Source: CAILZL01 sp049840395
Lineage (GTDB): Bacteria; Pseudomonadota; Gammaproteobacteria; Steroidobacterales; Steroidobacteraceae
Direction: 5' to 3'
Assembly (NCBI GenBank): GCA_049840395.1
Contig: JASGLD010000001.1
Coordinates: 620,001 to 684,000, forward strand
DNA: 64,000 nucleotides
The position numbers were made by a program, and so were the translations under genes. The notes below the pieces were generated by a model. That model worked only from the letters and a program-made list of their open reading frames with translations, did no database searches and was not told where the DNA came from. Positions 42,645 to 51,230 of this stretch are shown here, one piece after another; position 1 is the stretch's first letter; each line of letters begins with the position of its first letter.

Positions 42645-43370
42645 ATCCGCACTTTTTGGTCTCTTCCAAATGAGAAAATTGGCGTTGCTCGTGCTCCCCA
42701 TCGCTTTGATTACGGCTTCGTCGTTCAATACATTGAAACGAGATTGAAGCTGCTCAAGGAGTTTGAATTTCACTGCCGCATCGTGCGGGATCAAGCAGCC
42801 TTTCTGGTTGCCATCCATGATTGCAAAGAACACATCCTCTGCATATGGGCCGTCATCTGTAGTAATGATTCTGATCTCATCTACGTCATCCCAACGAATT
42901 CGCTCGTTTATCGAGCCTACCGTCCTCACAACACCCACATCATCGATTTCGATCGTTTCTGTTTCAGTCCCGGGTTCCGCCCCGAATCCGAACCTGGCGC
43001 GTCGCAGATAGGCAGCAGCTGGAAAGCCGAATGCGACAAGCGCAAGGATGGCATTGATCACAGATGGGTTTGATCGGGATTCGGAAACCGCTACGCTATC
43101 AACGATTTCGGTGAACAGATACCACGCGGTGACAACAAGTACCGCGGACGCAAGGAAGCTGCCTATTACCCTCTGAATACGACCGTGGACGAAACAGACG
43201 GCCGCGATACCAAGGCAAAAGGTGCCAAACAAGTAGTGACCGATCGGCCTATCCGCGCTCGGCGCGATGAGAATCATCACCATGCCGAACAAACCCGCGA
43301 AGAACGAGAGAATTAATCGAAGTGCAAGACCATTGCCGCCTCGTGTCGGCTGTGTTTCTTCGGGGATCAT
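42639..43370 (-). CDS. cassette-encoded membrane protein
   Basis: The 243-aa protein has four membrane helices (LILSFFAGLFGMVMILIAP, HYLFGTFCLGIAAVCFV, VIGSFLASAVLVVTAWYLF, NAILALVAFGFPAAAYL) and a C-terminal cytoplasmic domain with PH-like strands (IEIDDVGVVRTVGSINERIR, VDEIRIITTDDGPYAEDVFF). Such helix-plus-PH-like proteins are frequent cassette contents with no known function. Stop in attC-like site 4. Confidence 0.7.
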   Translation of the reverse strand: MIPEETQPTRGGNGLALRLILSFFAGLFGMVMILIAPSADRPIGHYLFGTFCLGIAAVCFVHGRIQRVIGSFLASAVLVVTAWYLFTEIVDSVAVSESRSNPSVINAILALVAFGFPAAAYLRRARFGFGAEPGTETETIEIDDVGVVRTVGSINERIRWDDVDEIRIITTDDGPYAEDVFFAIMDGNQKGCLIPHDAAVKFKLLEQLQSRFNVLNDEAVIKAMGSTSNANFLIWKRPKSADA

Positions 43371-43406
43371 TGTGATATTGCTGGTAGATTGATTAGTGCG
43401 GAATCA

Positions 43407-43545
43407 GCATCGCCGGGCCGGAGGATCGGAGGATTCAAAAAGAACAATTGAGAACTGGCTTCGCCTGCTTCACAAGATGCTTTCGTCTCGCGGTACTTAA
43501 GAAACTGCAGTTGATATGTATCAATAGCCACGATTCACGGCCCGC
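43407..43545. repeat. ~140-bp inverted-repeat element, copy C
   Basis: gcatcgccgggccggaggat on the left, cacgattcacggcccgct on the right, and the family core between. The right end is more decayed. GTTAGCC follows at 43557, suggesting insertion into an attC site. Confidence 0.75.
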
Positions 43546-43581
43546 TGCAACTGCTTGTTAGCCGCTGGCATGTCGGTGATG

Positions 43582-44064
43582 CTAGCTCTCTGATGCAAAA
43601 TGATCGAGCTCCGGCCCTGCGAGTCTGAAATACAGCTTGCCCGGATTCGTTTGGGCTCCGAGTTGACGATAGAAGCTCAATGCTTCCAGGTTAGTTTCGT
43701 CGACGGTCCAGTCGAAGCGGCTACACGATTTGGAAACAGCATAGCGAGCTACGAAGTGCATCAAGGCCTTGCCAATACCTCCGCCGCGACAATCAGAGGC
43801 CACAAACAGCTCCTTCATGAAGAGCTGTCCGCGCTCCTTGGGTGCGGGATAAAGAATAGAGATTGAGGCCAAGCCGACTGCGCGTACACCGTCGAGCGCG
43901 ATGACTAGGTGCACACCTGAGTGCTCACCCAGTATGTTCTTGATAAGGTTCTGTCTCACCTCGTGACGTTCAGACGCATTCGGGCCGTTGTAATGAGCGC
44001 TCATGTCGAGCATGAGGTCTGTTACGGTTTCCAAGTATTCATGCGTGTAGAACTGAATGTGCAT
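43582..44064 (-). CDS. GNAT-family N-acetyltransferase
   Basis: The 160-aa protein has the GNAT motif A ELFVASDCRGGGIGKALMHFV (R/Q-x-x-G-x-G/A) after a beta strand, and the C-terminal FDWTVDETNLEALSFYRQLGA block. GNATs transfer acetyl groups from acetyl-CoA to amines, including aminoglycosides and toxins; cassette acetyltransferases are common. Specificity unknown. Confidence 0.88.
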   Translation of the reverse strand: MHIQFYTHEYLETVTDLMLDMSAHYNGPNASERHEVRQNLIKNILGEHSGVHLVIALDGVRAVGLASISILYPAPKERGQLFMKELFVASDCRGGGIGKALMHFVARYAVSKSCSRFDWTVDETNLEALSFYRQLGAQTNPGKLYFRLAGPELDHFASES

Positions 44065-44392
44065 GATTGGCGGCTAACTAGAAGTAGAGGCCGGTGATAC
44101 GGGCCCTAAATGTCCCTTTACAAAGGTACTTATATCAGTGTTGTGCACCTTGGTTCTCCAGAATTCCTTGTCGAACAATCGGCTGCTGCTTTGTAGCTGA
44201 GCGTATCGAAAAAAGCAAAAGGGACTTGTGAGTGGTCGCTCCTGGCCGGTATCTGCACTGCAATGGAGTCGGGCCATCGGATCATGGGTGTTTGGCGATT
44301 GATGTATCAAGCCCAGTCAACATCTTGCCGCAGCGCATAGCTGCTATATTCCAAATGCACCACCCGGCGACGTTCATGCGAGGAGATTGACC
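44065..44392. other. 328-base stretch with decayed sequence
   Basis: A GGCTAAC half-site (44072) stands at the GNAT side; the rest contains the PhyH remnant at 44302-44371 and an open frame without supporting features. I see no intact gene. Confidence 0.5.
44302..44371 (-). pseudogene. 70-bp remnant of a PhyH-type gene 3' end
   Basis: The stretch is nearly identical to 47181-47251, the end of the PhyH-family gene. On the minus strand both read VHLEYSSYAL near the C-terminus. Only the last ~20 codons survive here, followed by an end-like piece of the inverted-repeat family (caccacccggcgacgttc). Confidence 0.7.
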
Positions 44393-45139
44393 TCACCGCG
44401 CCAGTAAGCCCCGCAGGACCATGTAGCAGCCGAGCAAGAGCATGGCGAAGAGAAACCACCTTTTAAACGCCACGGGATCGATTCGTCCACGAGCGCGCTG
44501 CCCGGCAAACATGCCGATCAGTGCTGGGATCACTGCCAGTAGCGAGGCGAGCAAAGAAGTGGAGGAGTAGCTGCTGCGCACGCTCAGGCCAATGGCGAGC
44601 GCGATGGTGGCTACGGTGGCGAACAACCCAAAGGCTTGAACGAGTTCGTCCTTGCCCAAATCAAGAGCGCTCAGGTAAGGCACGGCCGGTACGAGGAATA
44701 CACCTGTTGCCCCGCTAATGACGCCGGTGACGGCGCCGACGACGGGCGAAAGCACTGACTCTGACTGCGGTGGCACAGTGAACTTGGGCAGGAATAGCGC
44801 CAGCAGCGCGTAGAGAGCGAGTACCGCTCCCAGTGCGACCGATGGCCAGCGGGAGGAGCCCGATGTCAGGAACTGAATGCCGAAAGCCGTTCCCACGCAC
44901 ACCAGCACCACCATGCTCGCGAATCGTTTTGTCACACTGACCGTCGCAGCCCCCACGGCGAACTGCCAGATGTTGGTAACCAGCGATGGCACCACGAGTA
45001 ATGCAGCGGCTTGAACAGGCGCCATGACAACGCCGAGCGCGCCCATCGCAACCGTTGGCAGCCCCATGCCAACTACACCCTTCACCCAGCCGGCAACGAA
45101 AAAGACAAGCGCCACAAAGGCAGCGGATTCGAGTGGCAC
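44393..45139 (-). CDS. TauE/SafE-family membrane transporter
   Basis: The 248-aa protein has seven to eight membrane helices and the family GWVKGVVGMGLPTVAMGALG at the N-terminus with a repeat-related GAVTGVISGATGVFLVPAVPY in the middle, as expected for the internal duplication of TauE/SafE proteins. Members export sulfite, sulfoacetate or other organic anions; the substrate is not predictable. Higher GC than the neighbouring cassettes. Confidence 0.9.
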   Translation of the reverse strand: MPLESAAFVALVFFVAGWVKGVVGMGLPTVAMGALGVVMAPVQAAALLVVPSLVTNIWQFAVGAATVSVTKRFASMVVLVCVGTAFGIQFLTSGSSRWPSVALGAVLALYALLALFLPKFTVPPQSESVLSPVVGAVTGVISGATGVFLVPAVPYLSALDLGKDELVQAFGLFATVATIALAIGLSVRSSYSSTSLLASLLAVIPALIGMFAGQRARGRIDPVAFKRWFLFAMLLLGCYMVLRGLLAR

Positions 45140-45533
45140 GTGTTGTAACTCCTAACGGGTGATGCAGTCGACATCGCCGGGCTGAGGGATCGGGGGACTC
45201 AAGAAGAATAATCGAGAATGGGGTTCGCCTGCTTTACTAGAAACTCTCGTCTCGCGGCACTTAAGCAACTGCAGTTGATATGTATCAATAGCCACGACCC
45301 CGCGCCCCCGGCGATGTTGGACAAAATAAGTGTTCCCTTTAAGCACATTTGCAGGCCTTGAGCGTATCCAATGCAAGATGGTTATGGGGGTCATATGGTC
45401 ACTTGCTGTGGTCTCTCTGTTGTACCTAATTGTACCCATCGGGCGGCTTATCGGTTTTCTTTTCCGACAAGACGCCTGCTCGTGATTGATGATTCAAAGA
45501 CAATCAAATAACCCGTGCTCGGAGACAAATATC
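45140..45533. other. 394-base intergenic stretch
   Basis: Holds copy D of the inverted-repeat family (45172-45319) and, beyond it, promoter-like but otherwise featureless sequence before the RidA gene. Confidence 0.55.
45172..45319. repeat. 148-bp inverted-repeat element, copy D
   Basis: ACATCGCCGGGCTGAGGGAT on the left, CCCCGGCGATGTT-like end on the right, and the same core (actcaagaagaataatcgag). Confidence 0.8.
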
Positions 45534-45917
45534 ATGAATCGAGAAGTCATACAGACTTCAGCTGCCCCAAAAGCAATAGGGCCATATTCTCAGGCAATCC
45601 GAGTAGGCGACCTTGTGTTCATCTCTGGGCAAATAGCTTTCGATCCGCTTACGATGGAATTGGTCAACAATGATATTGAGTCAGAGATTCGCCAAATATT
45701 TGAAAACCTGGAAGCAATTGCGCGCGCAGCAGATGGCTCACTAGCAAAAGCCTGCAAGCTAAATGTGTATCTCACGGATCTTGGGCATCTCGCCAAAGTT
45801 AACGAAGTCATCATGAAGTATTGCTCTGAGCCGTATGCGGCTCGGACATCTATTGGTGTCTCCGCTTTACCTCGCGGAGCTCGAGTGGAAATTGAGGTCA
45901 TCTTACATTTTGGCTAA
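45534..45917 (+). CDS. RidA/YjgF-family enamine/imine deaminase
   Basis: The 127-aa protein starts at ATG 45534 (GGAG upstream). Family blocks: SAAPKAIGPYSQAIRVGDLVFISGQ, LEAIARAADGSLAKACKLNVYLTDL, and AARTSIGVSALPRGARVEIEVI with the conserved Arg. RidA proteins hydrolyse reactive enamines from PLP enzymes; some act in aminophenol degradation. It is 94 bases upstream of a Rieske oxygenase gene on the same strand. Confidence 0.93.
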   Translation: MNREVIQTSAAPKAIGPYSQAIRVGDLVFISGQIAFDPLTMELVNNDIESEIRQIFENLEAIARAADGSLAKACKLNVYLTDLGHLAKVNEVIMKYCSEPYAARTSIGVSALPRGARVEIEVILHFG

Positions 45918-46011
45918 AACGGTGGCGAGGTAACTTACATGTAAACGCTAGAGGTGAAGTGATACCTCTGTAGTACTAGGTACTCCTTTAGCTTGAAAGG
46001 GAGAAGCTGTT

Positions 46012-47094
46012 ATGGATGAGAGCGAACTGAAGCGCCTGGAGGATCTTCAAGGCCACGCCGGGCCATCAGTAAAAAATTATCCGCTCGACAGCTGGTGGGC
46101 CATCGCCACGGTGAGTGAAGTTGGGGAGAAGCCATTAGCCAGAAACCTGCTGCAGAAGCGCGTGGTGTTGTTTCGCGCGAGCGATGGGAAGCCGCACGCT
46201 CTTATGGATCGTTGTCCGCATCGATGGGCTCCACTCTCCATGGGAAAAGTGATTCAAGATGAAATTGTCTGCGCTTATCACGGATTTAGATATAACGTGA
46301 AAGGCGAGTGTACGCTTGCTCCGAGTATGCAACAGCCCCCGCGAGCGCTCCGTGCTTGTGCTTATCCCGCAATCGATTATGGTCCGTTTGTGTGGGTCTG
46401 GATGGGATGCCCTGAAAATGCAGATCCGACCCTCCTTCCAACGATTGTACGGAAACGCAATGCCGATCAAGTGATAGCGGGCTACCAACTCACTAGTTGT
46501 GATTTCTCATTGATCCACGAAAATATAGCGGACACAGAGCACACTCTTTATCTTCATGGTAAGACTGTTGGAAATGACGTCCGCATTGACTTTAGAAGGA
46601 AAGGGAAAGTTCATGGCGTAATGGACGCTGATTCCAGAGCAATTACATTTCTCTCTAGTGCGAGAGACATACCACCTTCAAAGTTTGATATCGCTCTTTT
46701 AGGATTGGAGAAAACAGAAAGCTGCAACATATCAACGAATGCAGTTTTTACTGCTCCAGGCTGTTTTTCTGCAGAAATAGAATGGGCGCCATCTGAGCGA
46801 AGGCCGGGCTCGGCAGGGCAAAGTGTCAAGGGTCTATACATGTGGTGTTCCACTCCCATTTCCGATAACTCTTGCCATTTTTGGTGGGATCTCGCTTTTG
46901 ATGGAGCGGTATTCAATCCAGAAGTCGTTAAAGATTTATGGTCAAAGCTTATTAAAGAGGATATCGACATAGTTGAGGGAGTTCAGAGATCCATTGATTC
47001 GAGTCGTGATGCAAAAGTTACGGACTTACTCGTAGTCGCCGATCGGCCGGTGGCGGCTATACGGCGTTTACTAAGAGCTATGGGGGAAGCATAG
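46012..47094 (+). CDS. Rieske non-heme iron oxygenase, terminal oxygenase subunit
   Basis: The 360-aa protein has a Rieske [2Fe-2S] motif CPHRWAPLS and CAYHGFRY (C-x-H and C-x2-H), and a mononuclear iron site in ENIADTEHTLYLH. YPLDSWWAIATVSEVGEKPLARNLLQKRVVLF fits the vanillate O-demethylase/toluenesulfonate group. It would demethylate or hydroxylate an aromatic or alicyclic substrate together with a reductase that is not present nearby. Clear GGGAGAAG ribosome site. Lower GC than the core genes. Confidence 0.9.
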   Translation: MDESELKRLEDLQGHAGPSVKNYPLDSWWAIATVSEVGEKPLARNLLQKRVVLFRASDGKPHALMDRCPHRWAPLSMGKVIQDEIVCAYHGFRYNVKGECTLAPSMQQPPRALRACAYPAIDYGPFVWVWMGCPENADPTLLPTIVRKRNADQVIAGYQLTSCDFSLIHENIADTEHTLYLHGKTVGNDVRIDFRRKGKVHGVMDADSRAITFLSSARDIPPSKFDIALLGLEKTESCNISTNAVFTAPGCFSAEIEWAPSERRPGSAGQSVKGLYMWCSTPISDNSCHFWWDLAFDGAVFNPEVVKDLWSKLIKEDIDIVEGVQRSIDSSRDAKVTDLLVVADRPVAAIRRLLRAMGEA

Positions 47095-47185
47095 TGACAG
47101 GGTGAGTGGTGTTAATCAGTCTTAACTAGGTTGCTGTCTTTAGGATCAAGCAGAGTGCGAGTGATGGTGATCAATGATTAATGCA

Positions 47186-47860
47186 TCAAGCCCAGTCAAC
47201 ATTTGGCGGCAGCGCATAGCTGCTGTATTCCAAATGCACCACCCGACGATGCGCCTTGCTTTGTGACTTGCTCGATGAGTGCAGCACGTGCGGGCGCATG
47301 ATCATGGCGTCTCCGGCAGCGACTACGCAGGCAACGGGCTTGGAATTTTTTGCTAGTTGTTCGATTTCCCTTTGAGCCAGTATTCCCTGGCGATGCGATC
47401 CTGGAATGATGTTGAGGCAGCCGCTTTTTTCGTCTGCATCGTCGATATGCAGTCTGATGGTCACCATTTTATCGAGTACGGCGCGTGGCGGTTGTACATG
47501 ATGCACGCCATCCTTGAATGACCAGGGTCCCCAACCCGACATTTCGCATCTTTGATTCAGTGTGACGGTTCTATCTTGATGCCAGGCCACAAACCAGTTT
47601 GCTTCCGGTGTCTTGTCGAAAAATAAAGCGCGTACCAGACGAGGCGGTGACTGAAGTAGTTCGTTGGCAATATTCAGCATGTCTGGAGAACTGGCCAGTT
47701 GGGCAACGCTGCTGAACCTCTTTTCAAGATTGCGGATGCCATGCCGGCGAAGTTGCTCGCAGCCTAGACTGATCTCTGACTTGACGGCTTCAATGCTGTC
47801 GCGCGAGAGAATGCCTTTGCGAATCTCCGCGCCATCGGTATGAAAGTTGAGCGAGGTCAA
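47186..47860 (-). CDS. phytanoyl-CoA dioxygenase (PhyH) family protein
   Basis: The 224-aa protein has an Fe(II)/2-oxoglutarate dioxygenase core: WFVAWHQDRTVTLNQRC supplies HxD, MVTIRLHIDDADEKSGCLNIIPGSHRQG is characteristic, and MIMRPHVLHSSSKSQSKAHRRVVHLEY gives the distal His and 2-OG Arg. It hydroxylates an unknown small molecule. Convergent to the Rieske gene; a remnant of its 3' end lies 2.9 kb away. Confidence 0.9.
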   Translation of the reverse strand: MTSLNFHTDGAEIRKGILSRDSIEAVKSEISLGCEQLRRHGIRNLEKRFSSVAQLASSPDMLNIANELLQSPPRLVRALFFDKTPEANWFVAWHQDRTVTLNQRCEMSGWGPWSFKDGVHHVQPPRAVLDKMVTIRLHIDDADEKSGCLNIIPGSHRQGILAQREIEQLAKNSKPVACVVAAGDAMIMRPHVLHSSSKSQSKAHRRVVHLEYSSYALPPNVDWA

Positions 47861-47878
47861 ATTAGTTTCCTAAGAAGA

Positions 47879-48097
47879 TTATTTGTCTTCACCCTTCCGC
47901 ACCTTCTGATACTCCTCATAACTCAACGTATTAGTCCGCTCACGGCAGCGTTCCACTTCGGTGACGGGCTGCTTTCTGCAATTGAGATCGGCGGTGGCTT
48001 GCACGCCTTGATACCAGGCCTTGGTGGTGCAGCCGGTTGATAGGGTGGCGGTTAGCAACAGCGTTGATAGAAGCAGGTTGCGCATCGACTTATTCAT
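47879..48097 (-). CDS. small lipoprotein
   Basis: The 72-aa protein starts at ATG 48097 and has a lipoprotein signal (SMRNLLLSTLLLTATLSTGC). The mature part is short and charged, with WYQGVQATADLNCRKQP and SYEEYQKVRKGEDK. Family not recognised; it resembles small entry-side lipoproteins of unknown function found widely in gammaproteobacteria. Confidence 0.8.
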   Translation of the reverse strand: MNKSMRNLLLSTLLLTATLSTGCTTKAWYQGVQATADLNCRKQPVTEVERCRERTNTLSYEEYQKVRKGEDK

Positions 48098-48435
48098 CCT
48101 GGTGATCCTTTCACATGGTTCGAATCGAATACTGCCATCCGGGGCTGTTGGATGTCGATGGAAGTTGGATGTCGATGAAGGCTGATCCACTACGACCCAC
48201 CCAATCGCTTTCTTACCTGGTGCTTATGCAGCGTGGGCAAGTCTTTCTTGGGCACTGCACGCGATGAATCCGCCGCGCTCTGTACTGCCCCTCGGTATCG
48301 TCCGTTGCTCACTTCCACTCTATGAAACCAATTTCCTAATCAGCGGGTAAAGTGGCTCGCATGATCACTATTATCTGCAAGGTATTTACCAATAGATCAC
48401 TAGACAAGATCTTTAATACTCAGCAGGGGGCGACC
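48098..48435. other. 338-base intergenic stretch
   Basis: A direct repeat ttggatgtcgatg(g/a)aag occurs twice near 48148-48180. No gene or terminator is evident; the promoter of the following secreted-protein genes probably lies in the last 100 AT-rich bases. Confidence 0.4.
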
Positions 48436-49206
48436 ATGAAGTGGCAACAAACATTCGCGCTGATCGGTGCGATGCTCGGCGGTGGCGCAGCGCAGGCGGC
48501 GGCTGCCATTGACGCGACCGATTTCATCATCCTCAGCGGCTACGTTAAGAGCATGGATAGTTCGGGTAGCAATGCGAAGGTGGTGTTTCATTCCAACGAT
48601 GGTTACGACGGGGCGGATTGGACGCTGCAGGGGCCATCGCCTAAAGGCTTGAAGGATGCGGTGAAAGTAGGTGATCGTCTTTCGGTTGCCGTGCTGGCCG
48701 ATAAGAGCGGCAAGGCGAGTGGACAGTTGTTGCGTTTCTTCCTGCCGGACTATCGCACGCTGGAAACGGGGGCTTATGGTTCTGCCTGGATGTATCCGGC
48801 CGGGTCGATTCGCAAGACTATTGCCGATGTGACGCAAGATCCATTTGCCAATTTGTATGGCAACACGCTGTTCTATGTGGCGAGCGATAACAAGCCGGCG
48901 GAGGCCAATCTCGCTGGGCGCATGTGGATCAATTCGGATCACACCTTCTGGTTGTTGGGCAAGAAGACGCCGGTGGGTTTGAATGCGGATGGCAGCTTCG
49001 ATCTCACTACTGACGTCGGCAATTGGTGGATCGAGAACCAATTGGGCAAGCCAGTGTTGTGTCTGTTGGGTAATAACTGGGCGATGCCGCGTTGTGACAC
49101 GGCGGTGAAGCCGCGCAAGGTGGGCGAGAAATGGACGGTGACGGTTCATGGCGCCAGTGCGCAGTGGACCGAGACTTGGGAACTGCAACAAGGCCGTCGT
49201 CGCTAA
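48436..49206 (+). CDS. secreted protein, paralogue 1 of a tandem pair (DUF6152-like N-terminus)
   Basis: The 256-aa protein starts at ATG 48436 after GGGGG. A signal peptide (TFALIGAMLGGGAAQAAA) precedes a domain FIILSGYVKSMDSSGSNAKV, DWTLQGPSPKGL and VKVGDRLSVAVLADKSGK that recalls DUF6152-type small beta domains. The C-terminal half contains WWIENQLGKPVLCLLGNNW and CDTAVKPRKVGEKWTVTVHG, with a Cys pair likely to be disulfide-linked. Function unknown. It is followed after 15 bases by a paralogue. Confidence 0.75.
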   Translation: MKWQQTFALIGAMLGGGAAQAAAAIDATDFIILSGYVKSMDSSGSNAKVVFHSNDGYDGADWTLQGPSPKGLKDAVKVGDRLSVAVLADKSGKASGQLLRFFLPDYRTLETGAYGSAWMYPAGSIRKTIADVTQDPFANLYGNTLFYVASDNKPAEANLAGRMWINSDHTFWLLGKKTPVGLNADGSFDLTTDVGNWWIENQLGKPVLCLLGNNWAMPRCDTAVKPRKVGEKWTVTVHGASAQWTETWELQQGRRR

Positions 49207-49221
49207 CACAAGGGGAACACT

Positions 49222-50031
49222 ATGAAACTGATACAAACAGCACTTGTAATAGTCGGGCTGGTAACCGGCTTAGTTACTAACTCGTATGCAGCGCAAGCGG
49301 CTAAGCCGGCGCAGCAACTCGATGACGTCGTCATCCTTGAAGGCACAGTGAAGAACGTGGACTGGTCCGGCGAACAGTTGGTCGTCGTACTGTACGTCAA
49401 TGACGGCTGGGATCGGCCCGACTGGACCATCACCGGCCCCAAGCCTTCGATGTTGCTTGCCATGGGCTGGAGCAAGGATCTGCTGAAGGTGAATGATCGA
49501 CTCAGTGCTTACGCCTATCCGGATAAGAGTGGTGCACTCAAAGCGACCTTGAAGCGCTTCGCGCTTGAAGATGGCACCACGCTGGAAGCCAGTCTTAAGA
49601 GCGATATGGAGATGGCGCCACGCGCGGCGTTCAATCGCGTGTTCGAGAATCCCATCGACGATCCGATGTCCGGTTTTTACACCAACACTCGCACCTGTCT
49701 GGCACAGGGAACTGCGCCCTCAGCGAAATACAACTGCACGTCGTGGTGGAATCCGGATCACTCGGTTGCGGTGTTTGAAAACAACATTGGTAATGAGGGC
49801 GGTGTGGGGCGCGGTGTAGGCAGCGGCATGGTCATGCAGACCGGTATCTGGTGGCTACAGATGGCACGTGCGGGGCAGTGGACCAATTGTCAGTTGATGA
49901 CCGGCATGGTCAAGCCACGTTGTCATAGCCCGACTACGCCGGGCAAGGCGGGCGATAAGTGGTCGATTGAATTCACCGGCAGAGACGCCAATTGGACGGA
50001 GCATCGCTCGGTGATGGAAGGACGGCGGTAA
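49222..50031 (+). CDS. secreted protein, paralogue 2 of a tandem pair
   Basis: The 269-aa protein shares the layout of its upstream neighbour: signal peptide (LIQTALVIVGLVTGLVTNSYA), VVILEGTVKNVDWSGEQLVV, PDWTITGPKPSMLLAMGW, LKVNDRLSAYAYPDKSG, and C-terminal GIWWLQMARAGQWTNCQLM and PRCHSPTTPGKAGDKWSIEFTG. The pair plainly arose by duplication but has diverged well beyond half of the positions. The two genes are likely co-transcribed. Periplasmic or secreted; role unknown. Confidence 0.75.
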   Translation: MKLIQTALVIVGLVTGLVTNSYAAQAAKPAQQLDDVVILEGTVKNVDWSGEQLVVVLYVNDGWDRPDWTITGPKPSMLLAMGWSKDLLKVNDRLSAYAYPDKSGALKATLKRFALEDGTTLEASLKSDMEMAPRAAFNRVFENPIDDPMSGFYTNTRTCLAQGTAPSAKYNCTSWWNPDHSVAVFENNIGNEGGVGRGVGSGMVMQTGIWWLQMARAGQWTNCQLMTGMVKPRCHSPTTPGKAGDKWSIEFTGRDANWTEHRSVMEGRR

Positions 50032-50069
50032 CGCTCTACTCTTGAAGTTAACTGACGCGATCTTCTATT

Positions 50070-50269
50070 CCCTCCCCCGTTCCACGGGGGAGGGCAGGGT
50101 GGGGGCGTCTGACGACTGCGCCCAGCATCAAATCAAGTAATTAAATCTTTGCCGCCTCTTGATAGATGGTTACGGGGTCATGATGAGATAAATGCTGTTT
50201 GCTCAGGTTGAGATTTGAGCTTTTTGTTTTGCCCCCACCCTAACCCTCCCCCGTCGAACGGGGGAGGGG
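50070..50269. repeat. ~200-bp C-rich inverted-end element, copy 1
   Basis: Left end ccctcccccgttccacgggg (50070 on) and right end gcccccaccctaaccctccc (50231 on) pair as inverted repeats, each with its own hairpin. The inner flank gtttgctcaggttgag is shared with the copy at 52528-52717. Confidence 0.75.
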
Positions 50270-50293
50270 ATGTTGGAGTTGGATTTGCTTGTT

Positions 50294-50356
50294 TTGTAGG
50301 TCGGGTTTTAACCCGACTCTTACGTTTTAAGAGTCGGGTTAAAACCCGACCTACAA
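50294..50356. repeat. palindromic repeat, gtaggtcggg family (63 bp)
   Basis: TTGTAGGTCGGGTTTTAACC and its exact complement, with an inner gactctta/ttaagagtc pair. It is the longest member. Confidence 0.85.
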
Positions 50357-50376
50357 AGAGCAGCTGAACGCAGCTC

Positions 50377-51010
50377 TTATTTAGGCCGCCGCACCGCTCT
50401 AACCTTGCCGCTGCCGCCACCGCCGCATAGCAACCGATCCCCACCATCGGATTCCAACCCAGAGACCATCGTGCCGGCCGGCATGTCGAGGCACTCCAAT
50501 ACTTCTCCAGTCTTTGGATCGATATGTCGCAGTTCGCTTTCATCGCCTTCCCAGGTGCCATGCCATAGATCGCCCTCCACCCAGGTGACGCCGGTGACGA
50601 AGCGATTGGATTCGATGGTGCGTAGCACCTTGCCGGTGTTGGGATCGACTTGATGGATCTTACGTTCGCGATACTGACCCACCCATAACGAGCCTTCGGC
50701 CCAAGCCATGCCCGAGTCGCCGCCGTTGCTGGGCGCTGGAATGGTGGCGAGTATCTTTCCTGTCTTCGGATCGATCTTATGTATCTGGCTTTCGGCAATC
50801 TGAAACAGATGCTGGCCATCGAAGGCGGTGCCAGCATGCGCGGCGACATTCGATCGAGCGGGTGATCTTGCCGCTGTCGAGATCCAGTGCATTTAATTTA
50901 TCGCCCGAGGCGAACCAGGCTTGTTTGCCGTCATAGCTCACGCCATGCACTTTATCGGCGCCGGGGAAGGGGCCGTATTCGCGGATGATTTCGGCTTTTG
51001 CTTGTTTCAT
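50377..51010 (-). pseudogene. Vgb/streptogramin-lyase-like beta-propeller protein, frameshifted
   Basis: Start ATG 51010 reads MKQAKAEIIREYGPFPGADK into GKITRSI, then loses frame at 50848-50850. The rest of the protein (VAAHAGTAFDGQHLFQIAES to GKVRAVRRPK) continues in another frame to 50377. Removal of one base in ATT at 50848-50850 joins the two into about 210 aa with propeller-like repeats (IHKIDPKTGKILATI, IHQVDPNTGKVLRTI). Total length is 3n+1, consistent with a single inserted base. Either a pseudogene or a sequencing error. The regulator at 51231 faces the same way upstream. Confidence 0.85.
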
Positions 51011-51142
51011 GTTGGCATCCTATTGACGTGTCTCACACATAACTTACACATGATGTGAGTCAATGTTTAAACATCCTTCGGTCATAGCATGACGTCTTGA
51101 AAATTCATGCTGAGGCGAAGGGGGATTGCTAAAGCGGTTTCC

Positions 51143-51213
51143 AGACGGGCGCAATGAATTGCGCCCCTACGTAAAACCTTTCCGGTGTAGGGGCGTGATT
51201 CATCACGCCCGTC
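51143..51213. repeat. inverted pair of the gacgggcg...cgcccctac family
   Basis: AGACGGGCGCAATGAATTGC with CGCCCCTAC, and its diverged complement GTAGGGGCGTGATTCATCAC with GCCCGTCC, separated by 15 bases. Each arm is itself a hairpin. It separates the propeller gene from the regulator gene. Confidence 0.7.
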
Positions 51214-51230
51214 CACTGCTTGGCGCCACA

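Noticed and set aside
44074..44310. 78-codon ORF between GNAT and the PhyH remnant
   Set aside because: No ribosome site, overlaps decayed sequence and has no credible domain.
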